A stretch of 64,000 bases of DNA from Bradyrhizobium glycinis (GCF_016031655.1 NZ_JACCHQ010000001.1:310001-374000); one strand, 5' to 3'. Shown: positions 44,424 to 52,934, counted from the first letter of the stretch. Notes: a model not told the origin generated them from the letters alone. Numbers and translations: made by a program.

Positions 44424-45527
44424 TCAGGCCTCCTCGATTTGTTGCCGGCTGATCCGGCTCGAGGTTATCTGCTCGAGCATCGCGATCAGTTCGCGGGCGC
44501 GCTTGTCGGATGTGTGCTGGTCCATGGTGCGCTCATAAGCGCGCCGGGCCATGCGCCTGAGCTCGGCATCCGGCATCGCAAGCGCGGCGAGCGCATCGTG
44601 CTCGTCGCGTGCGATCAGGATCTCCTCTCCAGGCGCGAAGAAGTCCGCTATTCCGGGCCAGTCGTCGCTCAGCAGCGGGGCACCGCAGGCCGCGGCCTCG
44701 AACAGCCGGCCGGACGGGCACCAGCCCATCTCCGCCATGGCCCGCCGGGTGACGTTGAGCGTCAGCCGCGACGAGGCAAAGAACGGCGCATGCTCGGACG
44801 GCGGCAGGTGCCGCACGAAATAGATGTTGGGCGACCACGGGAAATCGTCCGGATATTGCGCGCCGCCGATCAGGAAGCGGAGATCCTTGCGCGCCCGCGC
44901 CGGCGCGACGAAAAGCGCCTCGAGCGTGCGCTGGCGGTCTTCGGAATAGGTGCCGAGATAGGACAAGTCGGCGCGATAATGCGGCTGCGGTGTGGCCGGA
45001 TGGTGGATGTCTGTGTCGACGTGCCCATAAAGCGGCCGGGTGTCCCCCGCCCCGAGCCTGTTGCGGAATTCGTCCGCAACGTGAGGTCCGCCGGTAAAAC
45101 TGAGCACCAGCGCGAAGTCCCGCAGGCCGCGCGGGCCGATATAGGGGACGGTTTCGCCGCCGATGAGCCTTGCCAGCGTGACCGGAGTATCAAGGTCGTA
45201 GAACACGGGAACAGCACGACCCTCGGCGAGGATCAGCTCGGTCGCGGCGATCGCATCGGGACAATAGGAGGTCACGATCGCGACGTCGGCGTCACGGACC
45301 TCAGTGCTTGCCGCCTGCCGCACATCGTCCCAGTTCGCGAACAGCCGAAGCGCGCCGCCCGGCAATTCGTAGAGATCGCGGGCACCAGCATAATAGGGCA
45401 CGTCGCGCTCGAAGAAGGCGACGCTGTGTCCCGAACGCGCGAGATGCTTGCAGAGGCCGCGCCACAAGGTGGCGTGACCGTTGCCCCAGGACGAGGAGAT
45501 TGTCAGGCCGAAGATGACGATCTTCAC
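44424..45527 (-). CDS. CgeB-like glycosyltransferase (paralogue 4)
   Basis: 367 residues from a GTG that overlaps the previous stop by four bases (GTGA). It starts [20 protein letters not shown], nearly the same as paralogue 1, and shares [20 protein letters not shown] and [20 protein letters not shown] with it. The C-terminal domain has [20 protein letters not shown]. Its resemblance to the protein at 32621-33745 shows a duplication shared between the two transcription units. Confidence 0.82.
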   Translation of the reverse strand: MKIVIFGLTISSSWGNGHATLWRGLCKHLARSGHSVAFFERDVPYYAGARDLYELPGGALRLFANWDDVRQAASTEVRDADVAIVTSYCPDAIAATELILAEGRAVPVFYDLDTPVTLARLIGGETVPYIGPRGLRDFALVLSFTGGPHVADEFRNRLGAGDTRPLYGHVDTDIHHPATPQPHYRADLSYLGTYSEDRQRTLEALFVAPARARKDLRFLIGGAQYPDDFPWSPNIYFVRHLPPSEHAPFFASSRLTLNVTRRAMAEMGWCPSGRLFEAAACGAPLLSDDWPGIADFFAPGEEILIARDEHDALAALAMPDAELRRMARRAYERTMDQHTSDKRARELIAMLEQITSSRISRQQIEEA

Positions 45528-46120
45528 GCCGGCACCCGCTGGTTGATTCCGGTGATCTTCATGCCGCTTCTGTCGGCGCGGAGCGTGCTGATGCTGGCAG
45601 GATCGATCTCGATCGAGAGAAACTGGTCGAGCGACTTGCGCGAATAGTGCAGCAGCGCGGCGCGGATCGGCTCGGCGTGGCTGACGACGACGACGGCGTC
45701 GAGATTGCGATCGCCGCGCAGCTGCTCCAGATGAGCAACCACCCGATTCTGAAGCGACCGCATGCTCTCGCCGCCGGGTGGGCGGCTGGTGCCGCGTCGC
45801 CCATTCCAGCGCGACCATCGGGGATCCGGCGCCAGGTCGTCGAACGATCGCCCGGTCCACTCGCCATAATCGATCTCGTCGAGTGCGGGGACGATCTCGA
45901 CCGGCAGCCTGAAATGCGCCGCGAGGATGCAGGCCGACTGCATGCAGCGCCGTTGCGGGCTGGACTGAATGAGTGACGGCCGCCGCGCGATGGTCCCCGC
46001 ACAGCGCGCCATCTCCTCGCAGCCGAGATCGTCGAGCTCGACGCCTTTCATCCGGCCGCACAGGACGCGGCCGAGCAGGGCATGATGACCGTGCCGGACG
46101 AGATGGATGATCCCAGCCAT
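45524..46120 (-). CDS. Histidine phosphatase (phosphoglycerate mutase-like)
   Basis: 198 residues. The catalytic RHG motif is in IIHLVRHGHHALLGRVLCGR, with SSPQRRCMQSACILAAHFRL and EIDYGEWTGRSFDDLA, and the second catalytic His in VVVVSHAEPIRAALLHYS. This is the single-domain phosphatase fold. In a pathway that begins with inositol 3-phosphate synthase it may release phosphate from a sugar or inositol phosphate; the substrate is inferred from context. It starts at the last base of the inositol synthase stop (TGATG). Confidence 0.86.
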   Translation of the reverse strand: MAGIIHLVRHGHHALLGRVLCGRMKGVELDDLGCEEMARCAGTIARRPSLIQSSPQRRCMQSACILAAHFRLPVEIVPALDEIDYGEWTGRSFDDLAPDPRWSRWNGRRGTSRPPGGESMRSLQNRVVAHLEQLRGDRNLDAVVVVSHAEPIRAALLHYSRKSLDQFLSIEIDPASISTLRADRSGMKITGINQRVPA

Positions 46121-47220
46121 CACGCAAACGCCTTGTCGTCGATGAAGGCGCGTGTCCGCCGTCCGGCCTCTTCGTCGGTGAACTGCTGTGGCGGGGATTT
46201 CATGAAATAGCTGGAAGGGCCCGTCAGCGCTCCGGCCTGGCCGCGGTCCATGGCGAGCTTGGCACAGCGCACTGCGTCGATCACAACGCCTGCCGAGTTC
46301 GGGGAGTCCCAGACCTCGAGCTTGACCTCGGCGCTCAGGGGAACACCGCCGAACGTCGTTCCCTCCAGGCGGATGAAGGCGAGCTTGCGATCGGTGAGCC
46401 ACGGCACGTGGTCGCTCGGTCCGACATGGATGTTGTCGGGGTCCATGGGGACGTCGAACTGGCTGGTCACGGCCTGGGTCTTGGAGATCTTCTTCGAGGC
46501 CAGCCGCTCTCGTTCGAGCATGTTCTTGAAATCGGTGTTGCCGCCGACATTGAGCTGGTAGGTGCGGTCGAGCCGCACCCCGCGCTCGCGGAACAGATTG
46601 GCGAGCACGCGATGCAGGATGGTGGCACCGACCTGGCTCTTGATGTCGTCGCCGACGATTGGCAGGCCGGCCTCCTCGAAGCGGCGCCGCCACTCCGGAT
46701 TGGAGGCGATGAAGACCGGAATGCAATTGACGTAGCCGCAGCCGGCCTCGATGGCGCGCGCCGCATACCACTCGCTGGCGCGCTGCGAGCCGACCGGAAG
46801 ATAGGAGACCAGAACGTCGGTGCGGGAGGTCGCCAGCACTTCGGCCACGTCGGCCTCCGGCACCTCCGCAATCGGAACGTCGTCGGTGAGGTAATGTCCG
46901 ATGCCGTCCAGGACCGGTCCGCGCTGCACGATCACGCCTGTCGGAGCGACGTCGGAGAAGCGGTGCGTGTTGTTGGGCGGGGCGAAGATCGCATCGGCGA
47001 CGTCGCGGCCGACCTTGTTGGCGTTGACGTCGAACGCCGAAGCGATCTGGATGTCGCTGATGTGGTAACCGCCGAGGTCCGCATTCATCAGTCCCGGCAC
47101 CGGCTCGTTCGACTCGGCGTTGCGGTAGTAGGTGAGGCCCTGGACGAAGGAGCTCGCGCAATTGCCGACGCCGACGAGTCCGACGCGCACGCGGCGCCTG
47201 TCTTGGAGACGAGAATGCAT
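46120..47220 (-). CDS. Inositol-3-phosphate synthase (Ino1-like)
   Basis: 366 residues, the short prokaryotic MIPS type. The NAD-binding segment [20 protein letters not shown] is at the N-terminus; [40 protein letters not shown] and [20 protein letters not shown] are family motifs. It converts glucose 6-phosphate to 1L-myo-inositol 3-phosphate. It is the first gene of the operon and is preceded by the best EcfG-like promoter in the window. Inositol synthesis is unusual in most bacteria, so it points to an inositol-containing product. Confidence 0.9.
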   Translation of the reverse strand: MHSRLQDRRRVRVGLVGVGNCASSFVQGLTYYRNAESNEPVPGLMNADLGGYHISDIQIASAFDVNANKVGRDVADAIFAPPNNTHRFSDVAPTGVIVQRGPVLDGIGHYLTDDVPIAEVPEADVAEVLATSRTDVLVSYLPVGSQRASEWYAARAIEAGCGYVNCIPVFIASNPEWRRRFEEAGLPIVGDDIKSQVGATILHRVLANLFRERGVRLDRTYQLNVGGNTDFKNMLERERLASKKISKTQAVTSQFDVPMDPDNIHVGPSDHVPWLTDRKLAFIRLEGTTFGGVPLSAEVKLEVWDSPNSAGVVIDAVRCAKLAMDRGQAGALTGPSSYFMKSPPQQFTDEEAGRRTRAFIDDKAFA

Positions 47221-47559
47221 GGAATGAAGCCCTCCGGAAAACGCGCGGCGGCGTCGGTGCAAGAGTCGGTGTAAGTACGTCGGCGAACGTGTGAAAGGTA
47301 TGTTCGTTCCTGGAAAGGAGATGCGAGCGGCAGGCCATGGGCGATTCATCGCGACAAAATGCGACGAGCTTAACATGGGATAAAATCCCGAACCGCCAGC
47401 CGGGAACGAACGGCTTTGATGATGAAGATGAAGAAGATGATGCTCGCCTCGCGCGACCGCTTCGCATCTGCGCGAAAGAACAAATCACTCCGCCCAGCGT
47501 TTGTCGGCGGAGGGTTCGATGTGCCGGGCTCATAGCCCGACTAGTCAACGAGGTGTAAC
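47221..47559. other. 339-base divergent region with a promoter but no gene
   Basis: It lies between the inositol synthase operon (minus) and the 95-residue protein gene (plus). It contains the EcfG-like promoter described separately, a second GGAACGAAC at 47403-47411 without a matching -10, and an A/G-rich run. I see no credible coding frame. Confidence 0.5.
47286..47310 (-). promoter_or_regulatory. Candidate EcfG-type promoter of the inositol synthase operon
   Basis: On the minus strand GGAAC (47310-47306) is followed after exactly 16 bases by CGTT (47289-47286). This matches the established alphaproteobacterial EcfG consensus GGAAC-N16/17-CGTT in full. The -10 is 66 bases before the ATG at 47220. 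Confidence 0.7.
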
Positions 47560-47847
47560 ATGACGTCCAAGACGCAAAGCAGCGAAGCCCACGAGACCAC
47601 CGATCATAACATCATCCGGAAATGGGCCGAAGAGCGCGGCGGGAAACCGGCGACCGTGAAGGCGACGGAGGAGGGTGGCCACGCCGGAATCCTGCGCATT
47701 GATTTCGATCCGCCGGACGAAGCGCTGGACCGCATCAGCTGGGACGAGTTCTTCGAAAAGTTCGATGAATCCGGCATTGCGTTCCTGCATCAGGATCGAA
47801 CCAAGGACGGCAAGCTCAGTCGATTCCACAAGTTCGTGCGACACTAG
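47560..47847 (+). CDS. Small conserved hypothetical protein
   Basis: 95 residues. It begins MTSKTQSSEAHETTDHNIIR and contains KWAEERGGKPATVKATEEGG, GILRIDFDPPDEALDRISWD and EFFEKFDESGIAFLHQDRTK. Short proteins of this kind, with the RKWAEERGG and GGILRIDF-like phrases, are common in rhizobia, but no function is known to me. ATG follows AGGTGTAAC. It is divergent from the inositol synthase operon and 10 bases upstream of a glycosyltransferase-like gene. Confidence 0.72.
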   Translation: MTSKTQSSEAHETTDHNIIRKWAEERGGKPATVKATEEGGHAGILRIDFDPPDEALDRISWDEFFEKFDESGIAFLHQDRTKDGKLSRFHKFVRH

Positions 47848-47857
47848 CGACCGCGAC

Positions 47858-48778
47858 ATGGCTGGCGGCTGGGCGGAAGCGATCAGGGCGGGCGATTTTG
47901 CGCGCGCCTGGATGATCAACGATCTTGATCTGCTGGAGATCGCGCATCCGCCCAAGCACACCGGACCGCGCCATCTGCAGCGGATCTGGCGCGGCGAGGA
48001 CCTCAAGGATAAGCACGTGCTGGTGCGCTGCTATCACGGACTCGGCGACACCATCCAGTTCCTGCGCTTCATGAAGCCGCTTCGCGCGATCGCGCGCAGC
48101 GTGACCCTGTGGTGTCAACCCGAGCTGCTGCCGCTGGTCGAGGGCGCCGCCGGCGTCGATCGCGCGATTCCGCTGCACGATGGTGCGCCCGAGATCGCTT
48201 TCGAGGTCGACATCGAGATCATGGAAGTGCCGCACGCCATCAGAGCGCGCCGCGATCAGGTCGAGATGCACGTTCCCTACCTGGCGCTCCCTCCTGTTGC
48301 CGTTCAGCCGCTTCGGCAAGAACAAGGGCTGGCCGTCGGCCTGGTCTGGAAAGTCGGTGAATGGGACAAGCGCCGGGAAGTTCCGGCCGCCTTGCTGCGC
48401 AGTCTCGCAGGACCCGGCGTGACGCTCCATTCGCTCCAGCGTGGCGTCAGCACCGAAGAGCTCGCGGCGATCGGGGCGCGGGACATCAGCACGCCCGACA
48501 TCGTCGCTCTCGGCCATCGCCTGCGGCAGCTCGATCTCATCATCTGTGTCGACACCATGGTCGCGCACCTTGCGGGCGCGCTCGGATGCGGGGCCTGGGT
48601 CCTGCTGCATGCCGATTGCGACTGGCGCTGGCCTCCATCCGGTGCGCGCTCGTTCTGGTATCCGAGCCTACGGCTGTTTCACCAAAGACGGCCGGGCGAT
48701 TGGGGCGATGTCGTCGCCGACGTCGGCAACGCGCTACAGGCACGCCTCGAAGCAGGTCGAATGACCGCGGCGGTGTGA
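47858..48778 (+). CDS. Heptosyltransferase-like (GT9-type) protein
   Basis: 306 residues. The segment VLVRCYHGLGDTIQFLRFMK, then SVTLWCQPELLPLVEGAAGV, and LDLIICVDTMVAHLAGALGC match the GT-B sugar-nucleotide region found at the C-terminal end of TPR-linked glycosyltransferases and in ADP-heptose transferases. The TPR array usual for the longer relatives is absent. It starts 10 bases after the small protein gene. A role in surface glycan synthesis is likely, but the substrate is unknown. Confidence 0.72.
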   Translation: MAGGWAEAIRAGDFARAWMINDLDLLEIAHPPKHTGPRHLQRIWRGEDLKDKHVLVRCYHGLGDTIQFLRFMKPLRAIARSVTLWCQPELLPLVEGAAGVDRAIPLHDGAPEIAFEVDIEIMEVPHAIRARRDQVEMHVPYLALPPVAVQPLRQEQGLAVGLVWKVGEWDKRREVPAALLRSLAGPGVTLHSLQRGVSTEELAAIGARDISTPDIVALGHRLRQLDLIICVDTMVAHLAGALGCGAWVLLHADCDWRWPPSGARSFWYPSLRLFHQRRPGDWGDVVADVGNALQARLEAGRMTAAV

Positions 48779-48865
48779 TTTCCAGAACGTTCTTCCAAGA
48801 CATTGATGAGGAACGAGCGCCGCCCACGCGCTTTGGTGCAACGCCCGCGCAAGGGAAAGACGCTC

Positions 48866-50635
48866 ATGCAAAGTTCCGACGCCGGTGTGTCGACCGCCAG
48901 CCTGTCGCGGGTGACAGACGATATCTGGATCCTGGACGACAAGCCGATCAGCGCCGCCGGCCTGCAACTGCCCGTGCGGATGACTGTCATCCGCCTGTCG
49001 AATGGCGATCTCGTGCTGCATTCGCCGGTGAGATATTCGCCGGGTCTGCGACAGGAGCTGGAGCGGCTGGGTACGATCAGATACCTGCTGGCGCCAAATA
49101 TTGCCCATTGGATGTTCCTGCCCGAATGGCAAAGGCAGCTGCCGCAGGCCGCGATCTTTGCCGCGCGCGGCCTTGCGGCGCGCCAGCAGGTGCGGGCGGC
49201 CGGCCTCCGCATCGATTGCGAGCTTGGAGACACGACGCCGGAGGAATGGGCCGCCGATCTCGAAACGGTGTCGGTGAACGCTCCGACGTTCTCGGAGGTC
49301 GAGCTGTTCGACAGGCGGAGCCGGACGCTGGTTCTGACCGATATCGTGCAGAACCTCGATCCCCACCACCTCAGCGCCTCGAATGCGGCTGCGGCGAACC
49401 TGCTCGGCATTGCCAAGCCGGACGGAAAGGCCCCGGTCTATCTGCGGCTGCTGCTGCGCCTCGGCGGCCGTTCGGCGCGGGCTGCGGCCGAGCGGCTCGT
49501 GAAGCTGGCTCCGGAACGGGTGATCTTTGCGCATGGCGACTGGTTCGAAACGCAGGGAACGGCGCGGCTGCGGCGATCCCTGCGTTGGCTGCTTCCGGCG
49601 GACGTCTCGGGCCGCGAGCACGGGCAGATAGTCGGCACGCGCGTCGTCATCACCGGGGCCTCCAGTGGAATCGGACGTGCCGCGGCGCTGGCCTTCGCCC
49701 GCAAGGGCGCCAGCGTCGTTCTCGCGGCACGCCGCGGCGAGGTCTTGATGCGGCTTGCTGCCGAGTGTGAGGCGCTTGGAGGCCGTGCCCTGGCCGTGCC
49801 GACCGACGTCACTGATGCGGAGGCGGTGCAGCGTCTGGCCGGTGCGGCGGACGAGGCCTTCGGCGGCATCGACGTCTGGATCAACAACGCGGGTACAGGC
49901 GTGTTCGGAGCCTATCAGGATGCAGATATCGCGTTTCATCGCCGGACCATTGAGGTCAATCTGCTCGGCACCATGCATGGCGCGTTCGCGGTGCTCCCGA
50001 TTTTCCTTCGCCAGAACCGCGGTGTCTTGATCAACAACATCTCGCTGGGCGGCTGGGCGCCGACGCCCTTTGCCGCAGCGTATACTGCCAGCAAGTTCGG
50101 CCTGCGCGGCTTCACCGCAAGCTTGCGTCAGGAGCTCCGTGCTCGTCCCGACATTCACGTCTGCGGCGTCTTCCCGTCCATGGTCGATACGCCGGGCTTC
50201 GTCCACGGCGCCAACACCTCCGGACGAAGGCTCGATCCTGGTCCGCTGCTATATCAATCCGAGGACGTGGCCCAGACCTTCGTCAGCCTCGTCCGCGCGC
50301 CGCGTGACGAGGTGGCCGTCGGGTGGCCGGCGCGCGCCGGCCAACTGGCCTATGCGATTGCCCCTGAGATCACCGAGAGTGTCCTCGGAGCAGCATTCCG
50401 CTGGCTGCTGTCGCGCGCGCGTCCCGCAGCGAGGAACGCAGGCACCTTGCTCGAAGCGGGTCCGCAGGGTACGTCGGTCGACGGCAGTTGGCTGGTGCGG
50501 AAGCAGGTTCCGCCAGCCGCTGTGCTGAGCAAGGGGCTGGTGGTGCTTGGGATCGCTGCGGGCCTGGCATTCGCCGCATCGAGGACCGGCCGTTCGTCGC
50601 GCCCGCGCGCGCGGACGCGGCGGCGCCGCGCGTGA
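48866..50635 (+). CDS. DUF4336 - short-chain dehydrogenase fusion protein
   Basis: 589 residues. Residues 1-245 resemble DUF4336 (WILDDKPISAAGLQLPVRMT, TIRYLLAPNIAHWMFLPEWQ, LVLTDIVQNLDPHH), a metallo-beta-lactamase-like fold. From residue 255 a classical SDR follows: RVVITGASSGIGRAAALAFA, the WINNAGTG region, and catalytic AYTASKFGLRGFTASLRQEL. A hydrophobic segment near 545-565 (LSKGLVVLGIAAGLAFAAS) and an Arg-rich tail end it. ATG at 48866 follows AAGGGAAAG; an upstream TTG-ATG pair is possible. The fusion suggests two linked steps on the same substrate. Confidence 0.82.
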   Translation: MQSSDAGVSTASLSRVTDDIWILDDKPISAAGLQLPVRMTVIRLSNGDLVLHSPVRYSPGLRQELERLGTIRYLLAPNIAHWMFLPEWQRQLPQAAIFAARGLAARQQVRAAGLRIDCELGDTTPEEWAADLETVSVNAPTFSEVELFDRRSRTLVLTDIVQNLDPHHLSASNAAAANLLGIAKPDGKAPVYLRLLLRLGGRSARAAAERLVKLAPERVIFAHGDWFETQGTARLRRSLRWLLPADVSGREHGQIVGTRVVITGASSGIGRAAALAFARKGASVVLAARRGEVLMRLAAECEALGGRALAVPTDVTDAEAVQRLAGAADEAFGGIDVWINNAGTGVFGAYQDADIAFHRRTIEVNLLGTMHGAFAVLPIFLRQNRGVLINNISLGGWAPTPFAAAYTASKFGLRGFTASLRQELRARPDIHVCGVFPSMVDTPGFVHGANTSGRRLDPGPLLYQSEDVAQTFVSLVRAPRDEVAVGWPARAGQLAYAIAPEITESVLGAAFRWLLSRARPAARNAGTLLEAGPQGTSVDGSWLVRKQVPPAAVLSKGLVVLGIAAGLAFAASRTGRSSRPRARTRRRRA

Positions 50636-50757
50636 GTCCATCGCAATCTCGCGCCAAGGATCGGAGGCGCCGCCGCCCGCCGGACCGCAGATGGCTCCCA
50701 CGCCGGAACGAAGCCTCGAGGCGGCGCGTTCCTGCGGGAACACACGAGGACCAGACG

Positions 50758-50976
50758 TTGCCGCGCTATCATTTTGATTTGGTGGATTCTGAAACCGTAG
50801 CCGACGAAGGAGGTGCCGATTTGCCGGACGACATCAAGGCTCTGGATGTCGCCGAAGAGATTGCGCGGCGCCTGCTCGAGGAGCGACCCGAGCTCAAGGG
50901 CCGCCACTTCTCGATCCTCGTCACGAACGAGGACGGTGAGGAAATCGGCCGGATGCCGCTGGATGTAGTGCACTGA
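50758..50976 (+). CDS. DUF6894-type small protein
   Basis: 72 residues beginning at a TTG with CGAGGA upstream. The opening PRYHFDLVDSETVADEGGAD and DDIKALDVAEEIARRLLEER are typical of DUF6894, in which the F/Y-F-x-L start and the leading D-G-A-D region are conserved. Rhizobial genomes hold many copies, of unknown function. It is 14 bases before the phosphodiesterase gene. The codon start is uncertain because no ATG is in frame. Confidence 0.65.
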   Translation: MPRYHFDLVDSETVADEGGADLPDDIKALDVAEEIARRLLEERPELKGRHFSILVTNEDGEEIGRMPLDVVH

Positions 50977-50990
50977 AGCCGTGATCTGAC

Positions 50991-51461
50991 ATGACGTTCA
51001 CGATTGGGGTGATCGCCGACACGCATGGACTGCTGAGGCCCGAGGCGGAGCGCTGCCTCGCCGGCGTCTCGCACATCATCCACGCCGGCGACATCGGCGC
51101 CCAGGTGGTGATGGACGGGCTTTGCCGCATCGCACCCGTCACCGCGATCAGGGGAAATGTCGATCGGGGCACGTGGGCTGAACGCTTTCCTGAAACACAA
51201 ACGCTGCGCCTTGGCGGCCGCAACTTCTACGTCCTGCACGACCTCAACGAGCTGACGATCGATCCTGCCGAGCTCGGGATCGATGTCGTGGTCTCAGGGC
51301 ATTCCCACCGCGCGCGGATCGAAACCGTCAACGGCGTGCTTTATCTGAATCCAGGCGGCGCAGGGAAACGACGCTTCAAGCTGCCGATTACGCTCGCAAC
51401 GTTGGAGCTCGATTCCGGCGGGCCGCTGCGGCCCGTCATTCATGATCTCGACAGGATCTGA
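50991..51461 (+). CDS. Metallophosphoesterase, YfcE/MJ0936 family
   Basis: 156 residues with the calcineurin-like metal motifs: IGVIADTHGLL (DXH), IIHAGDIGA (GD), IRGNVDRG (GN-D), and VVSGHSHRARIE (GHXH). These bind two metal ions. Members cleave cyclic or linear phosphodiesters; the natural substrate is uncertain. It is cytoplasmic. It converges on a 62-residue protein with a 21-base gap. Confidence 0.88.
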   Translation: MTFTIGVIADTHGLLRPEAERCLAGVSHIIHAGDIGAQVVMDGLCRIAPVTAIRGNVDRGTWAERFPETQTLRLGGRNFYVLHDLNELTIDPAELGIDVVVSGHSHRARIETVNGVLYLNPGGAGKRRFKLPITLATLELDSGGPLRPVIHDLDRI

Positions 51462-51482
51462 CGCCAAGCCAGCGACCGCTGC

Positions 51483-51671
51483 CTAGTGTGTCTTCGATTT
51501 CTGCCAGCGCTCCAGATCCACCGGCGGCCGGTCCGGATCGATCTGGTCCTTCTCGGGATTGCCCTGCCAAGGCTTGTTCGTCTGCCGGTGCGTCGGCATG
51601 TCCGTCTGCCGGCGCGGATCATCAAGCGGAGTCTCTCGCGGATCGGTTGCAGGTTCGGTCGCCTTTGGCAT
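51483..51671 (-). CDS. Small hydrophilic protein, probably stress-related
   Basis: 62 residues from ATG 51671, preceded by GGGAGGAACAC, so the longer frame to 51749 was rejected. The sequence is highly polar (PKATEPATDPRETPLDDPRR; KPWQGNPEKDQIDPDRPPVD) and probably disordered. Similar short Asp/Pro/Arg-rich proteins are common in Bradyrhizobium genomes, but I know no function for them. Confidence 0.6.
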   Translation of the reverse strand: MPKATEPATDPRETPLDDPRRQTDMPTHRQTNKPWQGNPEKDQIDPDRPPVDLERWQKSKTH

Positions 51672-51839
51672 GTGTTCCTCCCGGGACTTGCGCGGTGCCG
51701 ATAGGGCAACAACCCCAGCAGCATCCGCTCGTTCCAGCGGCTTCGTCATGGTTCCGGCTGCGGCGATCGGCTCAGGAACGACGCCGGGAGCCAGTGCATT
51801 GCTCCATGTCAGAATCGCGAAGCGATACAGGAGCAGGAC

Positions 51840-52013
51840 ATGTCAAAAATGCCTCCCGTCCCCGAAGAGCAGCGAAGCAACAAGGGGCCCGGCGCAGAGC
51901 CGGCGACCGAAGTGGAAGAACGTGTGCCCGACCGCGAGAACTTCGACACCCAGGGCCGCCACGGCAACATCAAGCAGAACACGACCAATCAGGGCTATCA
52001 GCAGGATCGATGA
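51840..52013 (+). CDS. 57-residue hydrophilic protein
   Basis: The frame reads MSKMPPVPEEQRSNKGPGAE followed by PATEVEERVPDRENFDTQGR and ends HGNIKQNTTNQGYQQDR. It is polar with no Cys, no membrane segment and no signal. The NIKQNTTNQGYQQDR ending, with its QGRHG lead, is like that of small stress-linked proteins seen in rhizobia. GAGCAGG lies just before the ATG. Its stop overlaps or abuts alternative starts of the next gene. Divergent from the 62-residue protein across 168 bases. Confidence 0.6.
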   Translation: MSKMPPVPEEQRSNKGPGAEPATEVEERVPDRENFDTQGRHGNIKQNTTNQGYQQDR

Positions 52014-52045
52014 TGGACTTACGCGGATGCAGTGAGAGACGTTCG

Positions 52046-52405
52046 ATGCGCGTGACGGGTCTCGTGCTCGTCGCCGTGCTGGCGGCTGCCTCCGCCGGAC
52101 CGGCATTGGCACAGTCCGGTGGCGGTGGTGGGGGCGGAAGCGCCGGCGGCGGCGCGGGGGGCAGCACGTCGTCGGCTCCGGGCACGAATTCGGCTGGAAC
52201 GGCTCAGTCGAGTGGCGGCGCGGCCCCCCGGGGATCGACGACGGTCGGGCGCCCCGGCAATCCGGCAGGCGGCACGAATATCGGACGCATCGACGGGACG
52301 GTCACGTCCGGACCTTCGCTGCAGGGCGACGACCAGATTCGCTCGGAGAGCTCCCGCGACTCCGAGGCGGATCGAAAGATCAAAGGCATCTGCAGGGGAT
52401 GCTGA
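52046..52405 (+). CDS. Secreted glycine/serine-rich protein
   Basis: 119 residues. A signal peptide (RVTGLVLVAVLAAASAGPAL, cut near AQSGG) is followed by a Gly-rich stretch (SGGGGGGGSAGGGAGGS) and a polar remainder with a short C-terminal CRGC. No family is recognised. ATG at 52046 follows GAGAGACG; in-frame ATGs at 52010/52013 would add an ill-fitting lead. A periplasmic location is inferred from the signal. Confidence 0.6.
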   Translation: MRVTGLVLVAVLAAASAGPALAQSGGGGGGGSAGGGAGGSTSSAPGTNSAGTAQSSGGAAPRGSTTVGRPGNPAGGTNIGRIDGTVTSGPSLQGDDQIRSESSRDSEADRKIKGICRGC

Positions 52406-52427
52406 GCCTATGATGCTGAACCCATGA

Positions 52428-52643
52428 TCAGGACGTCGGCTTGTCCGGCGCCCAGTCCAGGTCCGCATCGTCGCAAGGCTCGGGGTCGGCAGGGCAAGGC
52501 CTGATCTTCAACTCGTCCTCGAGCACCCGCTGGCCCTCGGTATGTTCGATCAGCCCCGCCTCATCGGCTTTTTCCCACGTTTCCTCCCTGGTCGGAAACG
52601 TGCGGCTCACCTTCTCTCCGTCCTTGAACAGGGCGTATGCCAT
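52428..52643 (-). CDS. Small conserved hypothetical protein
   Basis: 71 residues, MAYALFKDGEKVSRTFPTRE then ETWEKADEAGLIEHTEGQRV, with AGAGAGG before the ATG at 52643. The acidic, Asp/Pro-rich C-terminus (CPADPEPCDDADLDWAPD) is notable. Similar short proteins recur in Bradyrhizobium; their function is unknown. A GGAAC-N16-CGTC sequence on this strand lies about 130 bases before it, with a 25-codon leader frame between. Confidence 0.68.
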   Translation of the reverse strand: MAYALFKDGEKVSRTFPTREETWEKADEAGLIEHTEGQRVLEDELKIRPCPADPEPCDDADLDWAPDKPTS

Positions 52644-52673
52644 GATCGCCTCTCTGGCTTTCGTCGCCACGCT

Positions 52674-52751
52674 TTACGCGATTTCGCGGAGGTTGCTCAG
52701 GGTCGACAATCCGAGGCCACCCAAAGCAAGCAAGAACAATCTTCTCAGCAT
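52674..52751 (-). CDS. Possible 25-residue hydrophobic leader peptide
   Basis: A short frame on the minus strand begins MLRRLFLLALGGLGLSTLSN and ends LREIA, preceded by GGAG six bases upstream of the ATG. It lies 30 bases before the MAYALF gene and about 26 bases after the candidate -10 at 52777. The strong ribosome site and position support translation; the sequence alone proves nothing. Confidence 0.35.
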   Translation of the reverse strand: MLRRLFLLALGGLGLSTLSNLREIA

Positions 52752-52776
52752 GTGCAGCTCCAACATGTGGACGACA

Positions 52777-52801
52777 GACGCAGCGTGATGTCGAACGTTC
52801 C
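52777..52801 (-). promoter_or_regulatory. Candidate EcfG-like promoter of the 71-residue protein
   Basis: GGAAC (52801-52797) and, after 16 bases, CGTC (52780-52777) on the minus strand. One base differs from the EcfG -10 (CGTT). It would start a transcript just before the 25-residue frame and the MAYALF gene. Confidence 0.4.
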
Positions 52802-52884
52802 TAGGGGTGAATGAATTCAACACCCAAACGCGCACCCGTGCCGACGAATGGCTCGCTCGCCTTAACGCGCCACTGCGCAAAACA

Positions 52885-52909
52885 GGAACCATGGTTGCGG
52901 CGCCCGCTT
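52885..52909 (+). promoter_or_regulatory. Candidate EcfG-like promoter of the Nudix gene
   Basis: GGAAC (52885-52889), 16 bases, then GCTT (52906-52909), 25 bases before the ATG at 52935. The -35 is exact and the -10 is the GCTT variant also seen before treZ and the epimerase unit. Confidence 0.35.
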
Positions 52910-52934
52910 ATCAGACGCGAGTTGGAGGCGCCTG

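Noticed and set aside
47403..47411. Second GGAACGAAC upstream of the 95-residue gene
   Set aside because: No CGTT- or GCTT-like -10 lies 16-17 bases downstream, so I do not call it a promoter.
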